Source: Venturia oleaginea (lineage: Eukaryota > Ascomycota > Dothideomycetes > Venturiales > Venturiaceae). From it: 64,000 nt of DNA. The DNA lies in the NCBI GenBank assembly GCA_013176395.1, contig JABMLP010000025.1, positions 248,001-312,000 of the forward strand, in the 5' to 3' direction. This document shows positions 42,725-54,302 of the stretch, in pieces (the first letter of the stretch is position 1; each line of letters begins with the position of its first letter). The notes below the pieces were generated by a model. That model saw only the letters and a program-made list of their open reading frames with translations. It was not told the DNA's origin and did no database searches. The position numbers were made by a program, and so were the translations under genes.

Positions 42725-45700
42725 TTAGAAGAAAGCACACCACCCAATATACATACTAGTCAACCTTGCCGGATCAACCGCCATCTTGATCAAAGCATCC
42801 ACATACCCATCCACACTCAAAGGCACAGTCTCACCAGGAAGCCAGCCCCCAACTTTACCCCGTACACTCTCCAAAACCTCCGCCGGCGTCTCCGGCACCC
42901 ATCTCGTTCTCTTCTTCGGCTTGGCAATAAAATCAGTTGTTGGATCATAGAGAAAAGTTTCCATAATAGTCATAAGCGTATCTTCATACTGCTTCAGAAT
43001 CTTCAGTGTCAATTCGGCAGCAGTGCGGTAAGGACCCTCGTAGCCGTAGGATCCCATTGCATCGACCATATTGGCCGTCAGGCGGAAGGGGACAAGTTCT
43101 GGTTTTTCGAAGGTAAGACCTTTATCGAAGAGGCAATTGAAATCGACATGGAAGGTGCCACCAGTGTCTTCTTGAAGGAGGATATTTTCGCCGTGGCGAT
43201 CACCAAGACCGAGAACGTGACCAACGATGGACATGACAGCGCAGGAGCGTGTGTAGCGGAGTCGTGCTGCAAGCCAGGACTCGGGTTCAGGAAAGGCTTC
43301 GACGAACCATTCGTGGAGGACGAGTGGAAATTTAGGTTGAACCTGTTCGGTGAAAATTTTGGCGCTGCCATGGTCGATGTCTGAGCAGGCTTTGTCAAGA
43401 AGTTGACGGATTTCGCTATAGTCGGGCTTGACACCTTTAGCTTTGAGAGAGGCGAGAATGATGTCTCGCATGGGCTTGAGACCGTCTACCCATTCTATGG
43501 CACCGCATTCCTCATTCAGCGGCGTGACTGCGTACGTTCGGATGTATAACCGGCGCTTGCTCGACTCCACATCGCGCTTGAGAGCCCGATCGATCATCGA
43601 TGTGAACTCCATAAGACGCTGATCTTTTCGCAAGTCGTCTTTGGGCTTGCATAGAAGGCCATATTGCTCGCCATCGGATCCGCGTATCGCCAACTTCCTC
43701 GGCCGTTGCAGAGAGCTTAACACCAAGACATCGTCCAGGAAGGCTGCTATGGTCGTAGTGTTCTTGGGGAAAGGTTTGTGGCTCCGAATGGCCAGACCGC
43801 CAGTTCCTATGGGCAGACTCGCAGTCATCGTCGTCTCTACCGGGACCACCAACAGACAAGGAGCTAATGAGTGTTTGAATCCTAAGTCCCGCTGCAGACT
43901 GGCACGAGTCATGCGGGCATCAACTGCGATCTCACAGGCAGCAAGAAGTGCATGTGTGATTTTCACTCCATGGGCGATCAAAGCTTTGATGTCGAGTCCT
44001 CCAGGCTGGGTTCTAATCTGCTTTAGTTTGTTCAGTACCATCGTTGCTCTGCTGGCCTTGTCTGTAGCCTTGGCTTTTGCTACTGCGAGGATACTCCATA
44101 AAGCCTGTTGAGGGTGCATCGTTGCAATCCTTGTGATGATTTCCATCACGGCGTCAGACACCTTGGGATAGGGGTGATTGATACGACTCATGATCTGTGG
44201 AAAAGCAGTGTAGAAGACATAACCTGGAAGCCGTTCGACATACTTCTTGACTTGTTTGTTTACCGTGTCAAGCTTCTTGACTTTGATGCTGTGATACTGG
44301 TCGAGTGATCGAGGGTGCTTTTCGGCCTCGTACAATTCTGCGCCCAGATCCAGCCAGAGGGTGAGCACTTTTGGAATCGTTTGGTAGTAGTATTTGGCCC
44401 CGAACACCATGGATCGCAGGAAGTTCTCGATCACCAGCTTTTGGCAATCGCCACTGAGAAATGCTACCGTTTTTTTCGCATCGGGAGCAACTTTCTCAGA
44501 CTCCAAAATCTTTAGATAGTGCTTGCCGATGTAGTAGTGTCCCTTTTCCCATTTGCGGAAAGAGTTACAAGCATTGAGGTAGTACTTTCTCAAATCTTCG
44601 GACTTGATTTGCCCCGCGGAGTCCATCCATTTTGCGAGCAAAAGCTGTGTCTTTGCAACAAGTAGGTTTTGTGCCTGTCCTTGATCGTCTGCTGTCGGGC
44701 CAAGTGTATCTTGGACTGCCGATATGGTATAAGCTTGGAATGAGTTGGTCTCAATAGCACCCTGTAGATTTTGGATAGCCTTGCGATGATAGCCATCCAC
44801 CCAGAGAAGGCGTGTGTGCTCGATTTTGGCGGCCCCGTCATGTAGCTGAGTTGCACGGAGCACAGCATCGTAAGCGGCATCCGTGAGTCCTGCCTTGCGG
44901 TAAAGCCGCGCACTGGTCAGCCAATTTGCGGCTTGCTGCTGACTTGAGTAGCCACTAATTTGGTCAATAGGTGTATGAATTAGTTGAAGGAGGCGTACAT
45001 ACTCAGAAAATTGCATCGCTGCCCTACGAATGCCCAATAAATACTGTTTGTCGTCGGTGAACGCGCCAACAATGTCAAGTCGCCGGTCCATAGAATCCTT
45101 GAATGTATCTCCTTCTTCGTCAAACTGATATCTAGCCGTAACTTCCAACTCGTATAATGCGTGGAGCTTCAGCGTGAAAGGATGAGCTGCAGCAAGAGAT
45201 GCCGTTGAGGATTCTGAGAGACCTTGGACAACGTGTTCACGAAGGCTGGCAATAGTTTGACCCAATACCACGGGATCTTTTTCAAGCATTGCAAGTATAA
45301 TCTTACCGACGCCTACACTGAAATCTGTTGATGTTGCACTAACCCCAGACTTTGAAAAGCTGTCAAGAGCATCCCACTTCCCAGTCATCCATGCGGCTTC
45401 AGTTGCGAAGGGAAGAGCGTGGTTAGTAAGCTTGTCGGGGGTCGGACAGAAGCCTCGCACGGTATCTAGAAGTGATCCTGTGGTTGTCAGCTTTAAGAAG
45501 GCTGTGAATTGCAGCATGAAGGTTACCATAACGTCCCGATGATTTCAAACAGTTGAACAAATCAACTTCCAACGAAGGATCCGAAGGCCTTTCTCCCAGA
45601 GCAATCTCGTACCAACTCTGAGCAGCAGTCCATCGGCCAGCCCGCTTGTACTCGAGCACCTGCTGTTCTGGGTCAAGAATCTGAAGTCGAGTTGAGATGC

Positions 45701-48700
45701 CCTCGATCGCATCAGGCTCATCTATTTGTGCATAAATATGCTGTAGATGCTTGTATTCCTCCTCCATGGGGGTTGGTCGCTGTTTCTTGAGCCTAGCCGT
45801 CTCTGAAATTTGGCGAATATGCTGTTCCCAATGGAAAAGAGCTCGAGCGTAGGAGCGACACTGAACAGCCCTGCGAGATATGGCAGCTGCAGGAATGCCT
45901 GTTAAAATTCTCTCTACACTGCTAATATGTGTAGTTTCGCGAATCTCGTCAAAATCTGTAGGCATGACATGAGACCTTGAATTGCCTGTCACAATTGCAG
46001 TCAAGGCTTTCTTCTTCTCCTGTAGCCATCTGGACAGATAATCTATGGTCTGGAAAATGTTCTATACGATCATGAGCTTGCATATGGATCGTGCGATGGT
46101 TGGAACTCACCTCGCTAATTTGCTTGATATCCTCCTTCTCGGATTGTGAGGCATCATCCATGTCAAACGAGAGAATTTCCAGGAATTCTGTCAAAATGTC
46201 CGCGGAATCATCCTCACTGCCTCCGACCACGACATTCAAAACCACAAAAGGGAGGAGAAAAGAGGGGATGATTATGTCATGACCCCAGATAACTCGTGAA
46301 AGAACCGGGAAGATCATTTGCGCATTCTCACCTTGCGCTCTGTGGAGTAGGATGAAGACTAGCTTGCGAAGCCATGTTCCGTGTCTGATTTCTGGGTTGA
46401 AAATAGGAAAGTCGTTGCCATCTGTTGGCATCGCGGCATGGACAATGACATATTTGGTATTAAAATAGGGAGTGAGTGTGCTCCTAACAGCCTCCGGGAT
46501 GAGGGACCAGCGTTGAAAGGTGGGTGTAGATTGAGATGATTTTGGTCGTAGAACCACTGCTTGTCGGAAGCCGCAAAACTTCAGCAACTCTTGCATGACA
46601 TAGGCAAGATATGTCTGGGCTTTACCAGTCGATGCCGCGTGAAACGCCTCCGCGATGACTGATTCCAGCAGATACGCCACGAAGTTGATGACTTCGTCCG
46701 CTTTTTCGAAATTAGAGAGCATCAAGATATCTCGCCGTTCCCGCGTGGAATCTACTCGGTTGGGATCGATACATCCGATAATTCCAAGACACTGGCCACA
46801 AAGTGGCAAAATTTCGTTGTGGCTTTCTTTGAACCTTATGATCGCGTCAAGCAGAGCTCTTGAAAGCTTTGCGATAAGGGCGTGCGGCTGTTGGCTGACT
46901 GCAGATTCGTGAATGATTCGCTGGTGGATTTCAAGAAATGGTACAAGCTCTTTCAAAGCTTGATTTACAATCGCAAAGTTCTCGTCGCTGACTCTTCGTC
47001 CGAATGCCTCGAAACGTATAGTTGGATCGATGGTAGATTTGAATCTATTGATTTCCGCCTCGAATTTGTCGAGCAGAGGAATGCCTTCTAAAGATGGGAT
47101 CATGTCGATCCTATCTCTGATTAGCGTGTTGTGGTTCTTAAGCAAATCTGCAATGGTGTCACGAGCCCGCATTTGGGACTCATGGCTAAAAGCTGCCCAG
47201 TTCTGAACAATAATAGCGAAGGTATGATCAACGAGGGATTCGATGTCATCCTCCCCAGTCACCGAGACCAATTCTACCCAAGCCGAGAAAGCAAAGTCAG
47301 CCAGCTGCTTTAGCTGAAGCGCGGATTGCAAAGTCGCTCGAATCTGAATGGTATTAGACCTGCTTAGCATTGCAAACAAAGTCTCTTACCTGTGGCAATG
47401 CAATTCCAGTCTGAAATTTGGCAAGAGTTATCAGCTGCTCTACTGCCTTTAGTGCACGTAGTTTCTCAGCAAGAGGCTGCTTGTCAAGCGACGAGTCGAT
47501 GATATCTGTGAAATGTGACATGATGCCGAGCACATGAGCCTCCAGAAAAGATGAGAGGGCCTTCACAGGCTTGGGTGCTTTCGACTGGCCGCCAGGCTTA
47601 CGTTCTGAAGTCACGGCAAGCAAACGAAATGCTTGATGTGCCTGCTCTTCATCAGCAAGTACTAGCCATACAACACAGTCGACTCACCTGTACACGTTTG
47701 GCATCCTGACCATCAGCAGCCTCTTTAAGAATCGCACAAGCAATAAGAATCGGATCGACTCTAACTAGGTTCGAGAGGTCGTGCTCAGTAAAGTCGGGAG
47801 CAACATCTTTGAGAAGACCTATAGCAGCAAGCTCAGGGTCAGGCAATGGCTGAATGAAGAGTAGGGAAATGACGGCTGCTAAATTCTTCGAGGGCTGCAG
47901 CCAAAGATCCTGTACACCAGCGGCAGGGCCACGTGCGTGAGCTATCCGTAGTAGCACATCTCTTCGGCGCGTCAATATCAAATACGGGATTGTTTCGGTC
48001 TGAGTGAGCAGCAGGAAGTCATTTACGCTAATGCCCAACAGCTCAGAGAGTTGTTGGACTCTCTGAGGTCGAGCAATGAGGTCTTTGACAACGTGTAATG
48101 CAACACTCGACCAAAATGGCTTGAACAGTTCCATAGGCATCCGGTTCAAATCCTCAGCGAGCTTGAGGATCTCGTGATAGGCGGCTCCAGAAATGACCGG
48201 ATGGGTGTGGCCTAGGAAATCAACCAACTGTATCAACGCGAGGTTCAATTCATCCTGTCCGCAGTGCCTTCCGATTAAGCCCCAGGCTATGACCAGCGAC
48301 TCGTGCTCAGAAATATTGTTTCTATCAGTCAGGCATCTCAAGAAGTCGAGAACTTCCCGGCGGTTCTTGGTACGAATATCTTCCCGAATGTCATCTCGAA
48401 GATATGCCATCAATGAGTGCCTGTAGTTACGTGTTAGCTCGATATGATATGAAGACTTCGTGACTGACGCTGAAGCAATTCTGAGCTCTCTTGCAGAACT
48501 TTGCAATGACCGCATCAACCACGGCCCAAAAACGCCGGACCCTACCGACAATATCTCTCTATCGGTCGTATGATTTACCATCCGGCGGATAGCATGTGCA
48601 GCTGATACTCGCGCTTTCTTCGATTTTCGAAGTTCTGCACTTTGGAGGAGTGACGACAAAGCTTCTATGATCCCTTTGTAGTCGTCAGGCACGGTTTTGT

Positions 48701-50445
48701 CCCAGGTGGCGGCGGTAGAGTAGCCAGAAGATATCCCGCCGTTTCGGTCGCAGATAGCGCATGTGTTCGAGGTTCGTGGCGAAGCGGCCAAAGAGAGATA
48801 GCCAGATGCTGCGCAGGGCAGCGTGCCTAGTCTGGCAAGAGCTTTATCTTTTTCATCAAAGCTCAGTGCATCGAAGCAGTCACTATTCTGATTAGTTGAC
48901 CCAGCATGCTGGCGTTATATTATCTACCAACTCACACCGCGGTCTCGCTCAAGTCCAAAACAACATCCCGGGCCTCGTAAGCCAGCTGTGAGGTGACAGA
49001 CTTCAATATTCCACTGTAGGCCACTTCCCATGAGTCTTTTTCGTTGTCACCTCCGATTCTTTGGCGTTTGGAAGGGCGAATGTCTCCATCATTAGTCGCT
49101 TGTTCTTTCGCATAGAAATATTTGTGGATGGTGTCTAACAGTTGCTGACAAAGTGTAAGTTTGTAATTTGGTGGCTATGTTTGAAAAGCACTGACCTGAA
49201 AGTCGTCCTGTTCCATATTAACGTCCTCAGTTCTACGTGTGCTGAGCAGCGGAATAAGTCGACGTTTACACGCCTCTACGACTCCTGGGTGTTGATTCTC
49301 ACCAATCAGATGATGAATCTTTTTATCGAGTGCATCCTGCAGTGCAGTGCCTCCATAATGCTTAAAAGCCCACAAAATCTCAACGAACAAGTCAAGAAGA
49401 GGTCCCACCTTACTTGGAGGATCGTTAATCGGGTATGCTTCGAAAATGCTAGACAGGAGATTGGAGAGAATGCAGTCCATTTCATGTGAGGGCTTGTCAA
49501 AACATGATTTAGAAGTTCTCAAGAGCCGATGACAGACATCAAGTGTCCATCTGCTGACCATGACGGCGGAAGTCGTTTGAACGGTTAAATCGCAATGGGG
49601 GGAGCAACTGCTAAGTACAGAAAGGAAAGCCAAAGCAATGGTATGAGCCTGAGACACATCGATGATCTGAGTTTGATATCCTTGAGGCACAACAAGGACT
49701 TCTAGAGCCTTCGGCCAAAGTGCGGACATACTTCTAGACGACGGCAGTGGAACGCTAAATCTTGATGTCCCGTTACGGTCGAGCAGCGTGTGGGTCTCAA
49801 GAGCCGATGCGATGTCTGCTTACGTTTAGTCTTGTTACTTCAATTTCGAAGACACGAATTGCACACACCTTCAACGATGGCTGTGATGATATCCTGCAAG
49901 GCACCAGCATGCCGCCAAAGCTGAGCGGTCTGTTGGAGTGATCGGACACTGGTAATAAGAACATTACAAAGATCCTTCTGAAGAATTGCTGTATGGCGTC
50001 GGCCAAGAAGGTTCAGGATTTTTGGTAACAACCACAGGAAAAGAGGTAGGTTATCTCCATCAGTCCCGATACCCGTGTAAAGGAGTACTCCTGGTATCTT
50101 TTCAACGGTATAGCTGATGACGGTCAGACTGTCTCTAGCTTGATGTGTCAGAGTGTCAGGAGCAAAAGGATTGTCTTTGACCAAGACGTCGAGGCCGGCT
50201 TCAACGACGACTGAGATGAGTTGTGCATTCGTTTCCACCGTGGCCTCCTCAGCCATGGGATTGCGCAGGTACTCTTGCAGCAGTTGGCCGAAAAGAGCGT
50301 CGTTTTCGGGCTCTTGACGCGCAACATTGTTGGAACGAATGTGGTTGTGAACGATCTGAGCGGCTATGGTGGACGGCGGTGGCAGGTGGTTTGTATTGGA
50401 TACACCAAGCTGAGTCGACAGCTGTCCTCCGCCCCTCCTCGCCAT
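42725..50445 (-). CDS. ATR/Mec1/UVSB checkpoint kinase
   Basis: Phosphatidylinositol-3-kinase-like protein kinase that senses single-stranded DNA and stalled forks and starts the checkpoint. It is spread over about ten exons from ATG 50445 (MARRGGGQLSTQ) to stop 42725, roughly 2,400 residues, the family size. Exon-sized frames follow one another with small GT-AG introns, and no internal stop is forced. The N-terminal half is HEAT-like helical. A UME-type region lies around 47.7-48.4 kb. The FAT domain covers about 44.0-45.9 kb. The kinase domain (about 42.9-43.8 kb) has the ATP Lys in YGLLCKPKDDLRKD, the catalytic loop GLGDRHGENILL and the metal-binding HVDFNCLFDKG. It ends in a FATC tail, SMYIGWCAFF. 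Assignment to ATR rather than ATM/Tel1 rests on VDFNCLF and the GWCAFF end. It shares a 240-bp promoter region with COX16. Confidence 0.95.
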
Positions 50446-50685
50446 GGCTGTCAAATGTTGGTGATGTTCATGAGTTTTGAATTGATGGGGAAAAGAACTC
50501 GAGAAGCGCGTATTGGGCGTCAACACGAAATCAAGTGACCATCTATCTGAGCTTGGACTCTTCATCTACCCGCTCTGTAACATCATTCAACTACATACAT
50601 ACATATGTCCAACACTCGATTGTTCTGACGAAGCTACCTGGACTACCTGTTGAAACCGTCTTTGATACATCTTTAGACCGCCACC
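50446..50685. promoter_or_regulatory. Shared divergent promoter of ATR and COX16
   Basis: Only 240 bp separate the two start codons, so the promoters must overlap or abut. No specific site was named. Confidence 0.55.
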
Positions 50686-51101
50686 ATGGGGAGACCAACG
50701 TTCCAATCAAAGCCCTTCAAGCAACACCTCGGGTCACAATCAAAGGCTTCCATCTTCTACCGGTCCGCTGTGCAAAAGCACCCTTTCCTCCTATTTGGAC
50801 TGCCCTTTATCTCCATCATGGTTGCTGGCAGCTTCTTCCTTACGCCTGCCACGGCCCTACGTTACGAACGACATGACAAAAAAGTCCGGCAGATGACGCA
50901 ACACGAGGCATTGAGCTTAGGCACGAATAAGAGGAAGGTTGATCCCAAGGAGGAATACTATGTATGTCCCCGATTGGAGATATGGGCTAGCAGTTTAGAT
51001 ACTAACGATATGGACAGCGGCTTGCGGCGAAGGATATTGACAATTGGGAACAACGGCGGGTGGAGAGATTGCCGGGCGAGCCCGATGGCATATTGGAATA
51101 G
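50686..51101 (+). CDS. cox16: Cytochrome c oxidase assembly protein Cox16
   Basis: Inner-membrane assembly factor of respiratory complex IV. Two exons, 50686-50961 and 51018-51101, with a 56-nt phase-0 intron (GTATGT to GACAG with a CTAAC branch). The product is 119 residues, normal for fungal Cox16. The start MGRPTFQSKPFKQ is basic. One membrane span, PFLLFGLPFISIMVAGSFFL, is followed by the conserved ALRYERHDKKV. The second exon supplies RLAAKDIDNWEQRRVERLPGE, the family C-terminus. Reading through the intron would give a wrong tail ending at 51120. The Kozak-like context ccaccATGG supports this start. Confidence 0.95.
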
Positions 51102-51418
51102 CTCGTCTATGTCTACATGAATGGAATAATGGACAGAAGATCCCGCAACCATGTTCCGCTGTGACGGTTGTAGCTGTGGCTGCTCAATATGTAGGTGACT
51201 TGAACACCAATTTCAGTCACCTCATATAACACCACGCAGCAGTCTAAGGCCAACAAAAATCCATATCACAGGGTGCATATCACGCTGCTTCTCAAGTGTT
51301 GGTCGTGAAGTGTGTTGGCCGACTAGTCATAACACCCATACTCAGCACCACTATATGAACATGGAGTCTTTTTGCAAGGGACGATGGAGGAGTAAAATCT
51401 CGCGAGACAGCACTAGTC
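51102..51418. other. Intergenic space
   Basis: 317 bp after COX16. No feature was recognised. Confidence 0.45.
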
Positions 51419-52081
51419 ATGATGGTCAACAAGGCAAACCCAGAAGCTAAAATCCAGCCAGAATACGGCCTCGCAACCCCTCAAGCAACGCCGGAACATC
51501 GCGAACTAGTTCCTGCTATAGTATCAAGTCTCGATTTCCTCAACTCCCCCTACACGATAGCTCTCATCGGAAAAGCAGCAGATTTGGAGACACAACGTCA
51601 AGTACCCACAGCGACCGCTGACCTTTGGATCCACATCACACGATCGTACTTCCTCCACCACTCGAACGCTCACTTGCTACTCTCCTTGGTTCCCATCGCT
51701 GGGGATCACGGCACAATGACTTTCGCTGTCGTTCGGAATATCCGCACGGCAAATAGCTCAAACGCGATGAGGATACTACTCCTCGTTACATGCGTAGCAC
51801 ACGGCCCCTATTGGGACCAAATCTTCGACGGTCTCCAACTGCCCGAACGAACCTTCGACTTGCATCTCAAGAATCATATATTGACTAACTTCGGCGAGGT
51901 GGATGTGAATTGGATACTGGCGAACGCAACAATGGCGGAAATCAGGAGCATAATCGTGTCGCGGCGAAGCTCCGACCTCACACATGGGTCAGATAAGTGC
52001 GATATGGCACTTCCCAAAGAGCGAGAATTAATAGGCGAATGGTTTCAAGGTTTGGCAAGAATAGCTACTCAACCGATCTAA
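51419..52081 (+). CDS. Hypothetical orphan protein
   Basis: Intact single-exon frame of 220 residues beginning ATGATG (51419). There is no signal peptide or clear membrane span. One moderately hydrophobic stretch (MRILLLVTCVAHGPYW) sits in the middle. The sequence is balanced in composition and protein-like (LPERTFDLHLKNHILTNFGEVDVNWIL), but I recognise no domain. It lies at the border of an accessory island with tRNA loci and broken genes, so it may be lineage-specific or itself a remnant. Coding status is moderate. Confidence 0.5.
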   Translation: MMVNKANPEAKIQPEYGLATPQATPEHRELVPAIVSSLDFLNSPYTIALIGKAADLETQRQVPTATADLWIHITRSYFLHHSNAHLLLSLVPIAGDHGTMTFAVVRNIRTANSSNAMRILLLVTCVAHGPYWDQIFDGLQLPERTFDLHLKNHILTNFGEVDVNWILANATMAEIRSIIVSRRSSDLTHGSDKCDMALPKERELIGEWFQGLARIATQPI

Positions 52082-52425
52082 CGGGTCGATCCAATCTGAT
52101 GTTCAGATCCGCGGCCAAGAGCAATGAGCCCGGCACAATTTTTTTTCTCGAGAATGCTAGAGCGTCTGCGATTGTACTAACGCTTCTCAAACTGTGAAGA
52201 GTGCGCTTCGATTTGTTTAGAGCACGGAGCCAAGGAAAGACTGTATTGATCCCATAGTTATCAAGCTATTCCATTGCCTCTTTATCCACACTATCATATA
52301 CTAAACCTATACACAATCCATCATTACACTCCAATTCGTTACTCTACTCTCGCAGCCATAAGTACCTTGCGTAAGTTAACACCATCATTTTAGTACTCAG
52401 AAATCCTACAAAAGAAAAACAGATA
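52082..52425. other. Intergenic space
   Basis: 344 bp between the orphan ORF and the tRNA-like locus, AT-rich. Nothing was recognised. Confidence 0.45.
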
Positions 52426-52504
52426 TGCGTGGACCGCGAATCGAACTCGGGGCCCGTGCAGTTTGCAATTGCTGGCAAGCACGGATTTTACCACTAAACC
52501 ACGC
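52426..52504 (-). tRNA. tRNA-Gly(GCC)-like sequence, probably aberrant
   Basis: The minus strand reads GCGTGGTTTAGTGGTAAAAT at the 5' end and GAGTTCGATTCGCGG near the 3' end. The ends pair (GCGUGG with CCACGC). The anticodon stem CGUGC/GCACG encloses UUGCCA followed by about 12 extra bases, consistent with anticodon GCC and a short intron. Compared with a normal tRNA-Gly, the stretch between acceptor and D loop is about three bases short, and the T stem has one mismatch. It may be a degenerate copy. Confidence 0.5.
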
Positions 52505-52694
52505 ACAGCTGAAACTATTTTGATAATTTCAACCTACACCAATGTTGGTAATTATAACTGTCCATCCAAACGAGATGTATCGATAGGAGTATCGATTGTT
52601 GTAGCCCCTTCGATGTTCATATCGTTACACCGCCACAAACCGCCTCACAATTTTCGTTATTCATCCGACCATTAGCCTGTCCCGGTATGTCCTC

Positions 52695-52777
52695 GCCCTT
52701 ATAGCACAGTGGTAGTGCGCGTCACTAGTATCGCTTCAGATATGACGAGGTCCTCTGTTCGATCCAGAGTAAGGGCA
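52695..52777 (+). tRNA. tRNA-Thr(AGU) with 11-nt intron
   Basis: All four stems pair perfectly: acceptor GCCCUUA/UAAGGGC, D stem GCAC/GUGC, anticodon stem CGUCA/UGACG and T stem CUCUG/CAGAG with loop UUCGAUC. The anticodon loop is C-U-A-G-U-A plus the closing A, interrupted after position 37 by an 11-nt intron (UCGCUUCAGAU), the canonical eukaryotic place. The discriminator is A. The anticodon AGU (inosine at 34 after editing) reads Thr codons. Confidence 0.93.
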
Positions 52778-53138
52778 TGTCTCATAACTTTTTGAACCTT
52801 TTTGCCCTTTCTCTGTTGTTGCTGGTGCTGTTCCTTTGGGTCGGTTTGGTGAGGAAGAAATTCGGAGAACGTGCAAGTACTTTGGGTTAGTTAAAATACG
52901 CATAGCGAGTCTCGGCATTAGCCAACCATCATAAGTTTCGTTCAAAATGTTATTTAGAAGTTTACTTAGCTTTTTAGCTATTATTTGTTGCTGACTTTTT
53001 GTCGTTGACACGATAAAGGTGCTTTCCCTAGGATCAACATGTTTTCCATTGCTCAACAAACTTCTCACTCCATCTCACACAATCCCGTTCATTTGATGGT
53101 AATCTTTTTTCCGGATCGCTCTCTTAACAACTTCTTTC
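52778..53138. other. Intergenic space
   Basis: 361 bp, T-rich, after the tRNA-Thr gene. Nothing was recognised. Confidence 0.45.
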
Positions 53139-53970
53139 CTAAGGATTTGACGCCCGGACTCCAAATCCTAGAAGTCTGATCTGACAAAGGCGAACGAATT
53201 TCGAGAACGAATTTCGAGATAGATAGAAATACCGATATTCATCCTTACATCGCGGCAGACATGTCCAGGCACAACCGTGACCCTTCGGATTCTCCGATGT
53301 AACTGAAGAAAATTTGGCGTTGATCGGGGTATTGTTTCCAAAGGCCAACCTCCTTCCAGCCTCGCTCATATTCAAATAATCCTTCAAAATATCTTTCGCG
53401 TCAGAGATGGCTTGTGGCTGTAACGAGATCCCCACACCGATCGTTCATCAGTTCGATAGCTTTAAATCATCTATGCGGTCGCACAGTTGAGCATCCTCGA
53501 CGATCTTTTTGGCGTCTTGGAGCGTGACTTCATACAGCTTTTCGATCCCCGTAGTCATGTCGCTAATATAACAAGGATCCATGTGCCCTACTCGTCCGTT
53601 GACGAGGTTATAGTCTGCCAAAATCAGTCCCCCATGCGCCTATGCATTCCTCGTCCAGGATGTATCAACTTGGGCATTTGGATTGTTGTACTTGATGAGA
53701 ACATCCATCCTGGTGAGCTGGGTGTGAATCATGGCAGGCCGTGTATCTTTTCTCAATGTTATCGCTTCGTCCTGGAGCCTTTTTATCTCGTCTGAGGCTT
53801 TTTCCAGCTTTGCATTCGTCTCAAGTTCCAAGGTCGTCATGCGATGTTCGAGCTTCTGGCGGTCATGTTTGAGCCTTTGGCGATCGGCTTTTGCCTCAGA
53901 CAACTCTTGTCGATACTCGTCCATTATTCGAAATAGCCTGGCCCTGCCTTCATTCAATCTAATGCATCCA
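53139..53970 (-). pseudogene. Coiled-coil gene remnant, unknown family
   Basis: A minus frame (53957-53640) encodes a strong coiled coil (FRIMDEYRQELSEAKADRQ, then RLKHDRQKLEHRMTTLELE) but has no ATG; its first listed codon is TTG. Further coding-like stretches in other frames follow to the left: GRVGHMDPCYISDMTTGIEK with LYEVTLQDAKKIVEDAQL, then RCGDLVTATSHL, a stop, and ERYFEGLFEYERGWKEVGLW to about 53.2 kb. The order suggests one former gene broken by frame changes and stops, although introns could explain part of it. No family was recognised. Confidence 0.45.
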
Positions 53971-54302
53971 AAAGTAGTCGATGGAAAAGAACCTGGATAT
54001 CATCCATGATTTCTCTGTCGATGAAGTTCCTCACCCGACGAAGAGATCTTCATCTGAATGCGTCGAAGCTCGATGAAGGAAAGAACAAGGTGGCGAAGTG
54101 ACTTCGCCACTCCCCAATAGGTCTCATCTGGATGGCTATTGTACTATTGTACGGAGTACCTTTCATCCGATGGATGATTGACGTACAGTTGCCCTTTATT
54201 CTGGCCTTGATCATCGGATGAATCAATGAATGCAGGGCCTGGAAGTAGGTCAACCCCGATATACCATTAATAGGAGCCAGCTATTCGTGGACATGATGTG
54301 TC
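53971..54302. other. Spacer between two gene remnants
   Basis: 332 bp. A short minus frame here has no motif. Confidence 0.4.
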
